From the NCBI GenBank assembly GCA_030532815.1, contig JAUNKI010000027.1, positions 1-16,078 on the forward strand: a DNA stretch of 16,078 nt, given 5' to 3'. The notes below the pieces were generated by a model that was not told where the DNA came from, did no database searches, and was given only the letters and a program-made list of their open reading frames with translations. Below, in pieces: positions 8,803 through 16,078 of the stretch. The first letter of the stretch is position 1. Each line of letters opens with the position of its first letter. This DNA comes from Leptotrichiaceae bacterium. Lineage in GTDB: Bacteria > Fusobacteriota > Fusobacteriia > Fusobacteriales > Leptotrichiaceae. Made by a program: the position numbers and the translations under genes.

Positions 8803-10308
8803 TTACCATACATAGTCCTGTTTATAATTTATTATATACCCGTCAAGTTCATTTTTTACTTCATCGGTCAACTTTTCTTCATCTCTTATTCTGTTTAAAA
8901 TTTCACTGTTGGCTCTTAAACTTTCAATAAGATCATGTTCAAAAACTGCCACTTTTTCAGTGGAAATATCGTCAAAATATCCGTTTGTAACACAGTAAAA
9001 GGAAACTACCTCTTCTTCAACTTTATAAGGATTATACTGTTTCTGCTTCAGTACTTCCATTATTTTTGCTCCTCTGTTCAGCTGCTCTCTCGTAGCTTTA
9101 TCAAGATCCGAACCGAACTGTGCAAAGGCAAGAAGCTCATTATACTGTGCAAGTTCTATTTTGACTTTTGAAGAAACCTGTTTCATGGCTTTTATCTGAG
9201 CACTTCCTCCTACCCTTGAAACTGAAACTCCGGGATTTATCGCCGGTCTGAATCCGGAATTAAATAAATCCGTTTCAAGAAATATTTGACCGTCAGTTAT
9301 AGATATTACATTTGTAGGAATGTATGCCGATATATCTCCCGCTTTGGTTTCGACAATAGGCAGAGCCGTTATGGAACCTCCGCCTAATTTATCACTTAAT
9401 TTTGCAGCTCTTTCAAGAAGTCTTGAATGAAGATAAAAAACATCTCCAGGATAAGCCTCCCTTCCCGGCGGTCTTCTCAAAAGCAAAGACATTTCCCTGT
9501 ATGCTACTGCGTGCTTGGACAAATCATCATATACAATAAGTACATGTTTTCCCTGTTCCATAAAATATTCCGCCATTGCAACTCCCGCATAAGGTGCCAG
9601 ATATTGGAGAGGAGCCGTTTCTGATGCTGTTGCCGCAACTATTGCTGTATATTCCATTGCACCTTCCTCTTCCAATTTTTTATATATCTGAGCTACTGTA
9701 GATCTTTTCTGACCGATTGCCACATAAATACAGTAAACCCCGGTTGTTTTCTGGTTAATTATCGCATCTACGGCTATTGCAGTTTTTCCCGTCTGCCTAT
9801 CTCCTATTATAAGTTCACGCTGTCCTTTACCGATAGGAACCATACCGTCTATGGCTTTAATCCCCGTCTGAAGAGGCTCGCTCACAGGTTTTCTGTCAAT
9901 AATACCGTAGGCCTTTCTTTCAATATTCATATATTTTTCGGCATTCACAGTGCCTTTTCCATCTATAGGCTCTCCAAGTGCATTTACTACTCTTCCGAGA
10001 ACTTCCTTTCCTACAGGAACACTGGCAATTTTCCCTGTTCCCTTTACTGTACTTCCTTCTCTTATCCCTCTTATTTCTCCGAAAATTACCGCACCTATAT
10101 TATTTTCTTCAAGATTCAGTGCCATTCCCGTTGCCCCGTTTTCAAATTCAAGGAGTTCTCCGGACATTACATTACCCAATCCGTATATTCTCGCTATTCC
10201 GTCTCCCGCTTCCAGTACAGTCCCTGTATTGGAAATATCAAGAGTCGCATTATAATTTTCAATTTCTGCACGAATTATTTTACTTACTTCTTCCGGTTTA
10301 ATTCTCAA
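8803..10308 (-). CDS. atpA: F-type ATP synthase alpha subunit
   Basis: The 501-residue protein is the non-catalytic nucleotide-binding alpha subunit of F1. Walker A is GDRQTGKT at about 169-176. The stretch [14 protein letters not shown] holds the arginine that reaches into the beta catalytic site. Length is standard. The reading frame is open up to a TTG at 10323, but that codon overlaps the Shine-Dalgarno site GGAGGTG. The TTG at 10308, eight or so bases after this site, gives [12 protein letters not shown], which matches the usual family start. It therefore uses a TTG start, like atpD. It begins 18 bases after the atpH stop. Confidence 0.98.
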   Translation of the reverse strand: MRIKPEEVSKIIRAEIENYNATLDISNTGTVLEAGDGIARIYGLGNVMSGELLEFENGATGMALNLEENNIGAVIFGEIRGIREGSTVKGTGKIASVPVGKEVLGRVVNALGEPIDGKGTVNAEKYMNIERKAYGIIDRKPVSEPLQTGIKAIDGMVPIGKGQRELIIGDRQTGKTAIAVDAIINQKTTGVYCIYVAIGQKRSTVAQIYKKLEEEGAMEYTAIVAATASETAPLQYLAPYAGVAMAEYFMEQGKHVLIVYDDLSKHAVAYREMSLLLRRPPGREAYPGDVFYLHSRLLERAAKLSDKLGGGSITALPIVETKAGDISAYIPTNVISITDGQIFLETDLFNSGFRPAINPGVSVSRVGGSAQIKAMKQVSSKVKIELAQYNELLAFAQFGSDLDKATREQLNRGAKIMEVLKQKQYNPYKVEEEVVSFYCVTNGYFDDISTEKVAVFEHDLIESLRANSEILNRIRDEEKLTDEVKNELDGYIINYKQDYVW

Positions 10309-10326
10309 AAAAAGCACCTCCAATTT

Positions 10327-10854
10327 TTAGAACATTTTTTTCAAATTTTCAATCTGATGTTTTACGGAACCGTTTATTATTTCGTTACGTATTTTAACAA
10401 TTCCTCCTCCAATAAGACTTTCATCAACTTTGAGATTTAAAACCACTTTTTTTCCGTATTTTTTTTCCAACTTTCTTATTAATTTCTCTTTCTGATTTTC
10501 CGATAATTCCTTTACAAATATCGCAGTTATAGGTAACTTATCATTCTCAGCATAATAAATTTTTAAAAATTCTTCCTTTATATGGGAAATTAAAGACAAT
10601 CTTCCTTTTTTTACTATATAATTAACTATTCTCAATGCTTTTTCACTTACAAAATCAAAAGATCTTTTCAGAAAATCTTCCTTTTCCTCTACTGTAATGA
10701 CAGGATCCGACAAAAATTTTCTGAATTCCTCTTCTTCTTCATATTTTTCCATCAGAAGATTTAAAGTTTCACGGATTTCCCCTATGTTATCTGAAGATTT
10801 AGCTATATCATAGATAGCTGAAGCATATCTTCCGGCAATTCCTTTTTTATCCAT
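10327..10854 (-). CDS. atpH: F-type ATP synthase delta subunit
   Basis: Delta (the OSCP homologue) sits on top of F1 and joins it to the b-subunit peripheral stalk. The 175-residue protein has the N-terminal six-helix domain (about 1-105, with IAGRYASAIYDIAK) and a C-terminal part ending in the conserved DESLIGGGIVKIRNEIINGS. Length is normal for the family. The ATG at 10854 follows the atpF stop by five bases, and the ribosome site TAGGAGAT overlaps that stop, which suggests coupled translation of b and delta. Confidence 0.95.
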   Translation of the reverse strand: MDKKGIAGRYASAIYDIAKSSDNIGEIRETLNLLMEKYEEEEEFRKFLSDPVITVEEKEDFLKRSFDFVSEKALRIVNYIVKKGRLSLISHIKEEFLKIYYAENDKLPITAIFVKELSENQKEKLIRKLEKKYGKKVVLNLKVDESLIGGGIVKIRNEIINGSVKHQIENLKKMF

Positions 10855-10859
10855 AAATA

Positions 10860-11354
10860 TTAATCTCCTATTTTATCAATAAAATTGTCAATTATCTCGT
10901 CTTCTCTGCCTTTTATATTTTCTTTTATAATTTTTTCCGCAAGTTCAACTGCTATTTCTCCTACTTCCTTCTGGAGCTCAAATTTTGCATTCTGTCTCAT
11001 TTTTTCAATATCGGCTTCAGCTTTCATCATCATTCTTTCCCTATTCATCATAGCAGATGATATAATCTGGTCTTTTCTCTCGTCAGCCTGTCTTTCGGCT
11101 TTAATTAAAATTTCGTTGGCTCTTCTTTTGGATTCCTTTTTCAGTTTTTCAGCAGTTTTTTTCTGTTCTTCCAACTTTTCCCTTTCCTGATCCACGATTT
11201 CCATTTCTGACAAAGCCAGATTTTTCCTGTCTTCTATTACTTTTCCGATTTTTTTTGCAAATCCTTTCCAAAAAATATACACAAGTATTAAAAAATTTAC
11301 TATTTGGATTGCCATTGTAAAATCTATATTAATTAACTTTGATCCTTCCGACAT
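10860..11354 (-). CDS. atpF: F-type ATP synthase b subunit
   Basis: Subunit b forms the peripheral stalk. The 164-residue protein has one N-terminal membrane helix (about 12-33, FTMAIQIVNFLILVYIFWKG), then a long, highly charged helix with coiled-coil character (about 35-150) rich in K, E and R, and a short C-terminal part that contacts delta. Length is typical. AAGGAGAG lies about nine bases upstream of the ATG at 11354. The 43-base gap after atpE contains no terminator. Confidence 0.95.
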   Translation of the reverse strand: MSEGSKLINIDFTMAIQIVNFLILVYIFWKGFAKKIGKVIEDRKNLALSEMEIVDQEREKLEEQKKTAEKLKKESKRRANEILIKAERQADERKDQIISSAMMNRERMMMKAEADIEKMRQNAKFELQKEVGEIAVELAEKIIKENIKGREDEIIDNFIDKIGD

Positions 11355-11397
11355 ATTTTGTTTCTCTCCTTCAGATGATTTCAGAAATTTATTGAAT

Positions 11398-11634
11398 TTA
11401 ACCTTTTAAGAATATTAACAGAAAAGATATCACTAAAGCATATATCCCCGTTGATTCGGTAATTGCCAGTCCTATAATAAGTGTCTGCATAATATCCTGC
11501 TTCGCTTCAGGCTGCCTTGATACTGCTTCTACCGCATATGCGGTAGCCATACCCTGTCCGAGACCTGCTCCTATACCCCCGATTGCTGCTATTCCGGCAC
11601 CTAATAATGCTGCCGCCTGTACTAATCCTTCCAT
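11398..11634 (-). CDS. atpE: F-type ATP synthase c subunit with sodium-binding signature
   Basis: The 78-residue, two-helix hairpin forms the membrane rotor ring. The loop RQPEAKQDI joins the helices. The ion site matches that of the sodium-dependent Ilyobacter tartaricus c subunit: Gln27 in helix 1 (GAGLGQG), and Ile58, Glu60, Ser61, Thr62 and Tyr65 in helix 2 (ITESTGIY), equivalent to Gln32, Val63, Glu65, Ser66, Thr67 and Tyr70 there. Proton-type c subunits usually lack the Gln and the Glu-Ser pair. The enzyme is thus predicted to run on Na+. AGGAGG precedes the ATG at 11634. Confidence 0.97.
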   Translation of the reverse strand: MEGLVQAAALLGAGIAAIGGIGAGLGQGMATAYAVEAVSRQPEAKQDIMQTLIIGLAITESTGIYALVISFLLIFLKG

Positions 11635-11688
11635 TATTTTCCTCCTAAAATTTTAATATTTATTTCATCATTTTATATTTTTTTATTT

Positions 11689-12603
11689 TTATTCCTCTTC
11701 ACTTTCTTCTCCCAGAACTTCACTTACATAGACAGATGAAAGCACTGTAAACACAAAAGCCTGTATAAGTCCGACAAAACCATCGAAATACAGCTGTAAT
11801 ATTCCCGCCCAGCCTACTGAAAAGGAAAACTGTCCGTGCAGTATGTTTTTTGTGGCAGACTGTATTATTTCCCGTCCTACGAGACTGTAGAGCAGTCCTC
11901 CTATTACAAGTCCTGCAAACATATTTCCGAATAGTCTCATTGAAGTGTTAAGAGGCTTTGAAAGCTCTCCTACTATATTTACGGGAAGCATAAACCATGC
12001 AGGATGCATCAGACTTTTCAAATACCCTGTAACTCCGCCTTTTTTTATAGCAATGGACACAAAAAGAACCACTACTACAAGAGACAGGCCTATCGTTGTA
12101 TTCGGATCTGCCGTAGGTGTTCTGAAAAAAGGTCTAATATAATAGCCTCCCTCTGCTCCTCTGGATACTGTTATAATAAACGGAAACAGGAACAGACTTA
12201 AATTCAAAAAAAGTATGAATGCAAATAATGCTGAAAAAAACGGCATAAATTTTTTCTTATATTTTCCGAATGTCCCTAAAAACATATTTTCTATAAAATG
12301 ATAATACTCTTCTAAAATAATCTGCAGTTTACCCGGATTGGTCACACTTAATTTATCCGTCCCTTTTTTTATTATAAATGTGAGCAGAGCCATAATCAAC
12401 CATGTATTTAGCACTGTCTGACTAATAGGAATCTTCATATTTCCTATGAAAAAATTATAATATTTCGGTGCTTCAATAAGGCTTTCAGGCATCACAAATT
12501 TTACGGGAAGGAAAGTTGAAATTAATGATAATACCAGATTTACAATAAGTATTACACCTGATAGGACAAATAATAAAACTGTTATTTTTTTTCCTTTTCC
12601 CAT
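11689..12603 (-). CDS. atpB: F-type ATP synthase a subunit
   Basis: Subunit a is the membrane stator that passes ions to the c ring. The 304-residue protein has several membrane helices and the conserved PLNTSMRLFGNMFAG stretch, in which Arg223 is the essential arginine facing the c-ring glutamate. The sequence ends in an acidic tail (EESEEE). It is at the long end for bacterial a subunits because of a hydrophobic N-terminal segment. AAGGAGGAT lies upstream of the ATG at 12603. It follows atpI by 85 bases, and a promoter at 12671-12699 could start transcription of the structural genes here. Confidence 0.96.
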   Translation of the reverse strand: MGKGKKITVLLFVLSGVILIVNLVLSLISTFLPVKFVMPESLIEAPKYYNFFIGNMKIPISQTVLNTWLIMALLTFIIKKGTDKLSVTNPGKLQIILEEYYHFIENMFLGTFGKYKKKFMPFFSALFAFILFLNLSLFLFPFIITVSRGAEGGYYIRPFFRTPTADPNTTIGLSLVVVVLFVSIAIKKGGVTGYLKSLMHPAWFMLPVNIVGELSKPLNTSMRLFGNMFAGLVIGGLLYSLVGREIIQSATKNILHGQFSFSVGWAGILQLYFDGFVGLIQAFVFTVLSSVYVSEVLGEESEEE

Positions 12604-12670
12604 TTTTGTACTATCCTCCTTGTATTTATAATATTTATAAAATTATGAATATATTCAAATTCCAGATTCT

Positions 12671-12699
12671 ATTATACTCCAATCATTATCATTTTGCAA
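12671..12699 (-). promoter_or_regulatory. Internal sigma-70-type promoter before atpB
   Basis: On the minus strand TTGCAA (12694-12699), a 17-base spacer and a perfect TATAAT (12671-12676) lie across the end of atpI and the start of the atpI-atpB gap. This would allow the eight structural genes to be transcribed separately from atpZ and atpI. The -35 box matches the consensus at five of six positions. Evidence is the sequence match alone. Confidence 0.5.
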
Positions 12700-13081
12700 A
12701 CTTTAATATTGCCCGATTTATGTATAACGATACTTTAAAATTTAAAAAACCCGCTCCTGTTGCAATTATATTATTTACCGTGTGCCCCGAATAAAATTTC
12801 CGACTTAGAAATATGACAATACACATTCCTATGCAGTAAATTAAGACTCTTTTCAAATATTCAAATGTCCCCTTAAATCGTCCGACATTTCCGCTATTTA
12901 ATATCTTATATGTACCTGTCATTATTAAATACACACTTATCATTGAAATTATCGAGCCTGTAAAAAAACCCACATACAACTCGGGTATTTTTAAAAATAT
13001 TCCTAAAATCAGAGATACTATTGTTAAAATAAACGAAATTACATAAGTTTTTTTTATTAGTTCAGGTATATTTCCAAACAT
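12689..13081 (-). CDS. atpI: ATP synthase subunit I (c-ring assembly factor)
   Basis: AtpI is a small membrane protein encoded at the start of many bacterial atp operons; it assists assembly of the c ring and is not part of the finished enzyme. The 130-residue protein has four predicted membrane helices, with positions about 12-30, 36-57, 79-97 and 101-118. Sequence is weakly conserved, so the call rests on topology, length and position. The frame is open to a GTG at 13099, but GGAG lies just upstream of the ATG at 13081 (MFGNIPEL), which I take as the start. It begins 19 bases after the atpZ stop. Confidence 0.8.
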   Translation of the reverse strand: MFGNIPELIKKTYVISFILTIVSLILGIFLKIPELYVGFFTGSIISMISVYLIMTGTYKILNSGNVGRFKGTFEYLKRVLIYCIGMCIVIFLSRKFYSGHTVNNIIATGAGFLNFKVSLYINRAILKFAK

Positions 13082-13100
13082 TTTTTCTCCTATTTTCACT

Positions 13101-13415
13101 TTATTTAATATTCATAACCTGCTTTACTAATGTCCAGTAACCCGTGAATGCACCTGTTACCAGAAATATAATCAGCACAATAGGCTGCTGTTTTTTAAAA
13201 ATATGCCTTTCCATGACAAGATACAGTCCAAGCATAAGCAGAACAGGACCCGCCAGAGTATAAATCATATTTGTCGCTATTAAGAAATATTTTAAAAGTA
13301 TTCTGTCTTTTTTTATTTTTAATTCTTTTTCTTTGTTATGTCTTCCTAATTTTTTTTCCAATTCATAAAGCCTTTCAGCTCTTTTATTTTTTTCTTCATT
13401 AAATTTTTCGGTCAT
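13101..13415 (-). CDS. atpZ: AtpZ/AtpI family protein
   Basis: The 104-residue protein has a charged N-terminal helix (about 1-40) and two membrane helices (about 43-66 and 78-97), the layout of the AtpZ family, which precedes atpI in many atp operons. AtpZ is thought to act with AtpI in assembly or cation uptake, but its role is less settled. The frame extends to an ATG at 13511, giving 32 extra residues that overlap the upstream gene. I reject that start, because AAGGTGAG lies at proper spacing before the ATG at 13415. The upstream gene ends at 13438, only 22 bases away, so both share a transcript in the Leptotrichia-like genome. Confidence 0.8.
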   Translation of the reverse strand: MTEKFNEEKNKRAERLYELEKKLGRHNKEKELKIKKDRILLKYFLIATNMIYTLAGPVLLMLGLYLVMERHIFKKQQPIVLIIFLVTGAFTGYWTLVKQVMNIK

Positions 13416-13437
13416 ATTCTCACCTTTTTTACATATT

Positions 13438-13701
13438 TTAAAGTTTTTTAAATATAAAAAATATTCTGCTTTCCCCAAAATCGGGATTTTTTGCCACATC
13501 AAAAATTTCAAATCCTTTATTCTGAACAGTTTCAGCTATCCATTGAGGATCATAAATAAACTTATTGTGCTGTTCATTGTATTTTCTGAATAAATTGTCT
13601 TTTTCATTCTGTCTTATGAAAAGATCAATTTCCACAAAATATTTTTCGGAATTCAGTTTTTCATATCTCCATATACTAGTATATTCCGGTTCTTCATCTA
13701 A
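13438..13701 (-). pseudogene. 3' fragment of a probable SAM-dependent methyltransferase gene
   Basis: The last ~87 codons before the stop at 13438 look like the end of a class I methyltransferase: a strand with YFVEIDLFI, a helix with FRKYNEQH, then DPQWIAETVQNKGFEIFDVA and a closing strand RIFFIFKK. In such enzymes this region completes the Rossmann sheet; the SAM-binding part (GxGxG) is missing because it lies beyond the junction. Codon use and the 22-base spacing to atpZ tie it to the Leptotrichia-like side. The family call is from pattern memory and is moderately sure. Confidence 0.55.
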
Positions 13702-14910
13702 AAATATACCATTTTCAATCAAAATAACACTTTTCTCTCCCAGAGTACGCCCTTTGTCAAGTATCGCAATGGTTTTTCCTTTGAATGAATACTGATGCAA
13801 TGCTTCTTCGACTCGTGCATTATATTCTTGCAAATTTTCAATATCAATACAAGCCCCTTTGCATTTGTTCATTGTATAATTGTAACAATTATGAGGAGCA
13901 GAAGAAAAGCCTGTTAGTTTTGTACAAAGTGTATGCTGCTCTGTAAGTTCGTAGAGCGTATTTTTTCCTTCGGCTAAGGTCTCGAAACTTAGCCAATGGC
14001 TTGCATTGTGTTGTAATGGAAGGATATTAAGTGTGAGATACCCTTTTTTATTTTTTTTGACAAAAAGTCCATACGAAAGAGGGCGAAATAGTCGTTTTCC
14101 ATTAAGCGTAGGTTTGTTTAGCTGTATCTCTTGGAGTTCTTTGAGTTGGGCAATTAGCTCATTGCCAGTAAGTTCAAAAACTACTTTATATGTATGTTTT
14201 TGTAGATATAAATCTTTTTTCTGAACAGAAGTAAAGTGCTGATTTACACGTTTTTTTATATTTTTATTACGACCAATATACAAGAGTTTTCCTTCTTGAT
14301 TGTACATATAATACACTCCCATTTGTGTAGGTAAATCGTCCAAAATATGTAGAAGCCGAGTAGAAATACTCGGATTTATATCTTGCTTGACCCATTGTGT
14401 TATGATTTGCTTTGAAGTGTCTTTGGCAAGAAATAATTTGAAAAGTTCTAGTGTAGCAAGTGCATCTCCGTTAGCACGATGTCTATCACTGACCGGGATA
14501 CCCAGCGAACGCACGAGTTTTCCCAAGCTATACGACTTAGAATCGGGAAAGAATTGTTTAGCCAATTCGACAGTGCAAATGCTACTGCGTTGATAGTTAA
14601 AACCCAGTCGGCGAAACTCCGTTCGAAGTATCCGATAGTCAAAATCGGCGTTGTGAGCCACCAGAATGCAATCTTCTGTAATCTCGACAATTCGCTTGGC
14701 TATTTCATAAAACTTAGGAGCGGTGTGGAGCATTTTCTGATTGATGCCTGTTAGCTTTACGACAAAATTCTGAATTTCACGCTCAGGATTAACCAATGAT
14801 ATGAACTGGTCAAGGACATTTTGCCCATCAAAACGATAAATGGCTATCTCGGTAATACCCTCTTGGTTATATTGTCCTCCTGTAGTCTCTATGTCTAAAA
14901 TTGCATACAC
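13438..14910 (-). CDS. Chimeric ORF: DEDDh exonuclease + GIY-YIG protein joined to a methyltransferase tail
   Basis: The 490-codon frame joins two unrelated proteins. Residues 1-165 are a DEDDh 3'-5' exonuclease like DNA polymerase III epsilon, with D6, E8, D91, H144 and D149. Residues about 196-275 are a GIY-YIG nuclease domain (GVYYMY, LLYIGR, E251). A UvrC-like cysteine group follows (C342, C350, C354). This architecture is common in Bacteroidetes. Up to about residue 403 it matches that family, whose members normally continue with a different C-terminus. The last ~87 residues (LDEEPEYTSIWRYEKL to SRIFFIFKK) instead resemble the C-terminus of Firmicutes/Fusobacteria class I SAM-dependent methyltransferases. 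No Shine-Dalgarno site precedes the ATG at 14910, while the tail lies 22 bases before atpZ. I infer an artificial or recombinational join, not a natural fusion. Confidence 0.75.
   Translation of the reverse strand: MYAILDIETTGGQYNQEGITEIAIYRFDGQNVLDQFISLVNPEREIQNFVVKLTGINQKMLHTAPKFYEIAKRIVEITEDCILVAHNADFDYRILRTEFRRLGFNYQRSSICTVELAKQFFPDSKSYSLGKLVRSLGIPVSDRHRANGDALATLELFKLFLAKDTSKQIITQWVKQDINPSISTRLLHILDDLPTQMGVYYMYNQEGKLLYIGRNKNIKKRVNQHFTSVQKKDLYLQKHTYKVVFELTGNELIAQLKELQEIQLNKPTLNGKRLFRPLSYGLFVKKNKKGYLTLNILPLQHNASHWLSFETLAEGKNTLYELTEQHTLCTKLTGFSSAPHNCYNYTMNKCKGACIDIENLQEYNARVEEALHQYSFKGKTIAILDKGRTLGEKSVILIENGIFLDEEPEYTSIWRYEKLNSEKYFVEIDLFIRQNEKDNLFRKYNEQHNKFIYDPQWIAETVQNKGFEIFDVAKNPDFGESRIFFIFKKL
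13690..13740. other. Junction between Fusobacteriota-like and Bacteroidetes-like DNA
   Basis: The protein-level break falls at about residue 403 of the chimeric frame, where the Bacteroidetes family reads IENGxF and then usually KGYG, but here continues LDEEPEYTS. That codon is at 13699-13701, so the join lies near 13690-13740. No insertion sequence, att-like repeat or tRNA is visible at the site. Confidence 0.65.
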
Positions 14911-14948
14911 CGATTATAAAAAACTTTATGGGTCAATAAAATTATTTC

Positions 14949-14980
14949 TGGTAAAAAATTGAAATTCTTTTTGAAGAATT
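14949..14980 (-). terminator. Likely terminator of the yggS gene
   Basis: On the minus strand AATTCTT and AAGAATT (14974-14980 and 14963-14969) form a 7-bp stem with a 4-base loop, overlapping the yggS stop codon, and are followed by TCAATTTTTTACC. The stem is all AT except one pair, so it is weak, but the T-run is good. Confidence 0.4.
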
Positions 14981-15638
14981 AGTTTTTGTCGAATACGGCA
15001 CTTCCTATTCGAACCATTGTACTTCCGCAGGCAATAGCAATTTGGTAATCTCCGCTCATTCCCATCGAAAGGATATCAATATTACAATTTGTGTGCAGAT
15101 TATTTTTTATCACATCAAAGATCGATTTTGCATATAGGAATTCTTGTTTTATTTGTGCTTGATTATCTGTGTTTGTTCCCATTCCCATAATTCCTCGTAG
15201 TCGAATATGTTGCATTTGCTGAAAATCAGTTGAAGAAACTATGCTAAATAATTCATTCTCGCTTAAACCGAATTTGGTCTGCTCCTGAGCGATGCGTATT
15301 TGGAACAAAAAATCAATAATTCGATTGTTTTTTTGAGCTTGCCAATTGATTTCAGAAAGTAATTTTAGGCTATCTACACTATGAATGAGTGATACATACG
15401 GAGCCATATATTTTACTTTGTTAGTTTGCGTATGCCCAATCATATGCCATTGAATGTCTTTGGGAAGATGTGTATATTTTTCTGTCATTGCCTGAATTTT
15501 ACTTTCACCAAAGATACGTTGCCCCGCTTGGTAGGCTTGCATTATTTCTTCCTTAGAATGATATTTAGAAACAGCAACAAGCGATACATTTTCGCCCAAA
15601 TCGGCTTTGATCCGAAGTAAATTTTCTCGAATGCTCAT
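14979..15638 (-). CDS. yggS: YggS/YBL036C family PLP-binding homeostasis protein
   Basis: YggS (PLPBP) proteins bind pyridoxal 5'-phosphate in a TIM barrel and help regulate free PLP levels; no enzymatic reaction is established. The 219-residue protein has the PLP lysine, K25, in VAVSKYHS, the IGHTQTNKVKY stretch, TKFGL, and the phosphate-binding end LSMGMSGDY...GSTMVRIGSAVF. Length is typical. The usual FGENYVQE motif reads FGESKIQA here, a variant of Bacteroidetes members. There is no Shine-Dalgarno site before the ATG at 15638, as is common in Bacteroidetes. It lies 68 bases upstream of the exonuclease gene in the same direction. Confidence 0.92.
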   Translation of the reverse strand: MSIRENLLRIKADLGENVSLVAVSKYHSKEEIMQAYQAGQRIFGESKIQAMTEKYTHLPKDIQWHMIGHTQTNKVKYMAPYVSLIHSVDSLKLLSEINWQAQKNNRIIDFLFQIRIAQEQTKFGLSENELFSIVSSTDFQQMQHIRLRGIMGMGTNTDNQAQIKQEFLYAKSIFDVIKNNLHTNCNIDILSMGMSGDYQIAIACGSTMVRIGSAVFDKN

Positions 15639-15725
15639 AATTGTTAAGTTACAAGATGAAAAATAGTTTGTTTTTTATACAATTTATATATAAATTTCCT
15701 TATTTTCAATTTGATATAGCAAAAA

Positions 15726-16078
15726 TTAAGAATTTTTCTCTATTTCGGCAACAATCATCTTGGCAATACGCAATGCTTCTGTACCTTGTTGCAAAGTAAC
15801 AACAGGCGTTGTATTCTGATTGATAGCATCTGCAAATGAATTAAGTTCGTCTAAAATAGCATTGTTAGGAACTACTTCAGGATATTCAAAATAGATTTGT
15901 TTTTTCTCCCCTTCGGCATTTTGCAAAATCATATCGAAATCAGAAGGCTCTTTTGGAGCGTTTTTCATTCGTACAACTTCTACTTTTTTCTCTAAAAAAT
16001 CTACTGAAATATAGGCATCTTTCTGAAAAAATCGAGATTTTCTCATATTTTTCATCGAAATACGACTTGCAGTAAGGT
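15726..16078 (-). CDS. Gfo/Idh/MocA family oxidoreductase, C-terminal part (cut by window edge)
   Basis: The frame is open to the window end (117 codons visible) and ends at 15726. Upstream of an internal ATG at 16055 it reads LTASRIS, so the gene continues beyond the edge. The visible part, with SRISMKNMRKSRFFQ, DAYISVDFLEKKVEVV and NAILDELNSFADAI, matches the C-terminal beta-sheet dimer domain of NAD(P)-dependent Gfo/Idh/MocA oxidoreductases. The nucleotide-binding N-terminal domain lies outside. Substrate is unknown; members act on sugars, inositols and bile-pigment or amino-sugar derivatives. It belongs to the Bacteroidetes-like side. Confidence 0.8.
   Translation of the reverse strand, partial: LTASRISMKNMRKSRFFQKDAYISVDFLEKKVEVVRMKNAPKEPSDFDMILQNAEGEKKQIYFEYPEVVPNNAILDELNSFADAINQNTTPVVTLQQGTEALRIAKMIVAEIEKNS

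Noticed and set aside
13101..13511. Longer 136-residue version of the AtpZ protein starting at 13511
   Set aside because: Its first 32 codons overlap the upstream gene tail in another phase, and a proper ribosome site lies before the ATG at 13415.
13438..14910. A genuine new nuclease-methyltransferase fusion enzyme
   Set aside because: The tail lacks any SAM-binding motif, and composition and ribosome-site use change at the join. An assembly chimera explains this better.

Overview
The window holds DNA of two different organisms joined inside one reading frame. Every gene lies on the minus strand. From base 1 to about 13,700 the DNA is AT-rich, prefers AGA for arginine, and has strong Shine-Dalgarno sites (GGAGG type) before nearly every gene. 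Its F-type ATP synthase c subunit carries a sodium-binding signature. I read this part as a Fusobacteriota chromosome, most likely Leptotrichia or a close relative. From about 13,700 to the right end the genes have no Shine-Dalgarno sites and use many CGA/CGT codons. Their best family matches, recognised by eye, are Flavobacteriia-type proteins (DEDDh exonuclease plus GIY-YIG, a YggS-like PLP protein, a Gfo/Idh/MocA oxidoreductase), probably Capnocytophaga. Both genera are common in the mouth, so a chimeric metagenomic contig is the simplest explanation.

Left part, in transcription order from the junction: the last ~90 codons of what looks like a SAM-dependent methyltransferase, then atpZ, atpI, atpB(a), atpE(c), atpF(b), atpH(delta), atpA(alpha), atpG(gamma), atpD(beta), atpC(epsilon). 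This is a complete F1Fo ATP synthase operon. It is followed 80 nt later by a DUF4912 protein gene. A well-formed promoter lies at the end of atpI, just before atpB. Alpha and beta both appear to start with TTG.

Next come about 1.5 kb without an intact gene (3331-4852). They hold what look like decayed minus-strand genes, one with an intact promoter and ribosome site and a start resembling glutathione peroxidase, plus a short leader-like ORF and a strong terminator. After that lie an acyl-CoA dehydrogenase family gene without the usual catalytic glutamate, a TDT/SLAC1-type membrane transporter, and a C_GCAxxG_C_C family cysteine-rich protein. The last 360 bases on the left carry a terminator-like hairpin and no convincing gene.

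Right part: the exonuclease/GIY-YIG gene is fused in frame to the methyltransferase tail, followed (leftward in coordinates it is preceded) by yggS with a likely terminator, and by the C-terminal part of a Gfo/Idh/MocA oxidoreductase cut by the window edge. I found no CRISPR array, insertion sequence, tRNA or rRNA. The junction is the most important thing to check before using this contig for any claim about gene content or gene transfer.
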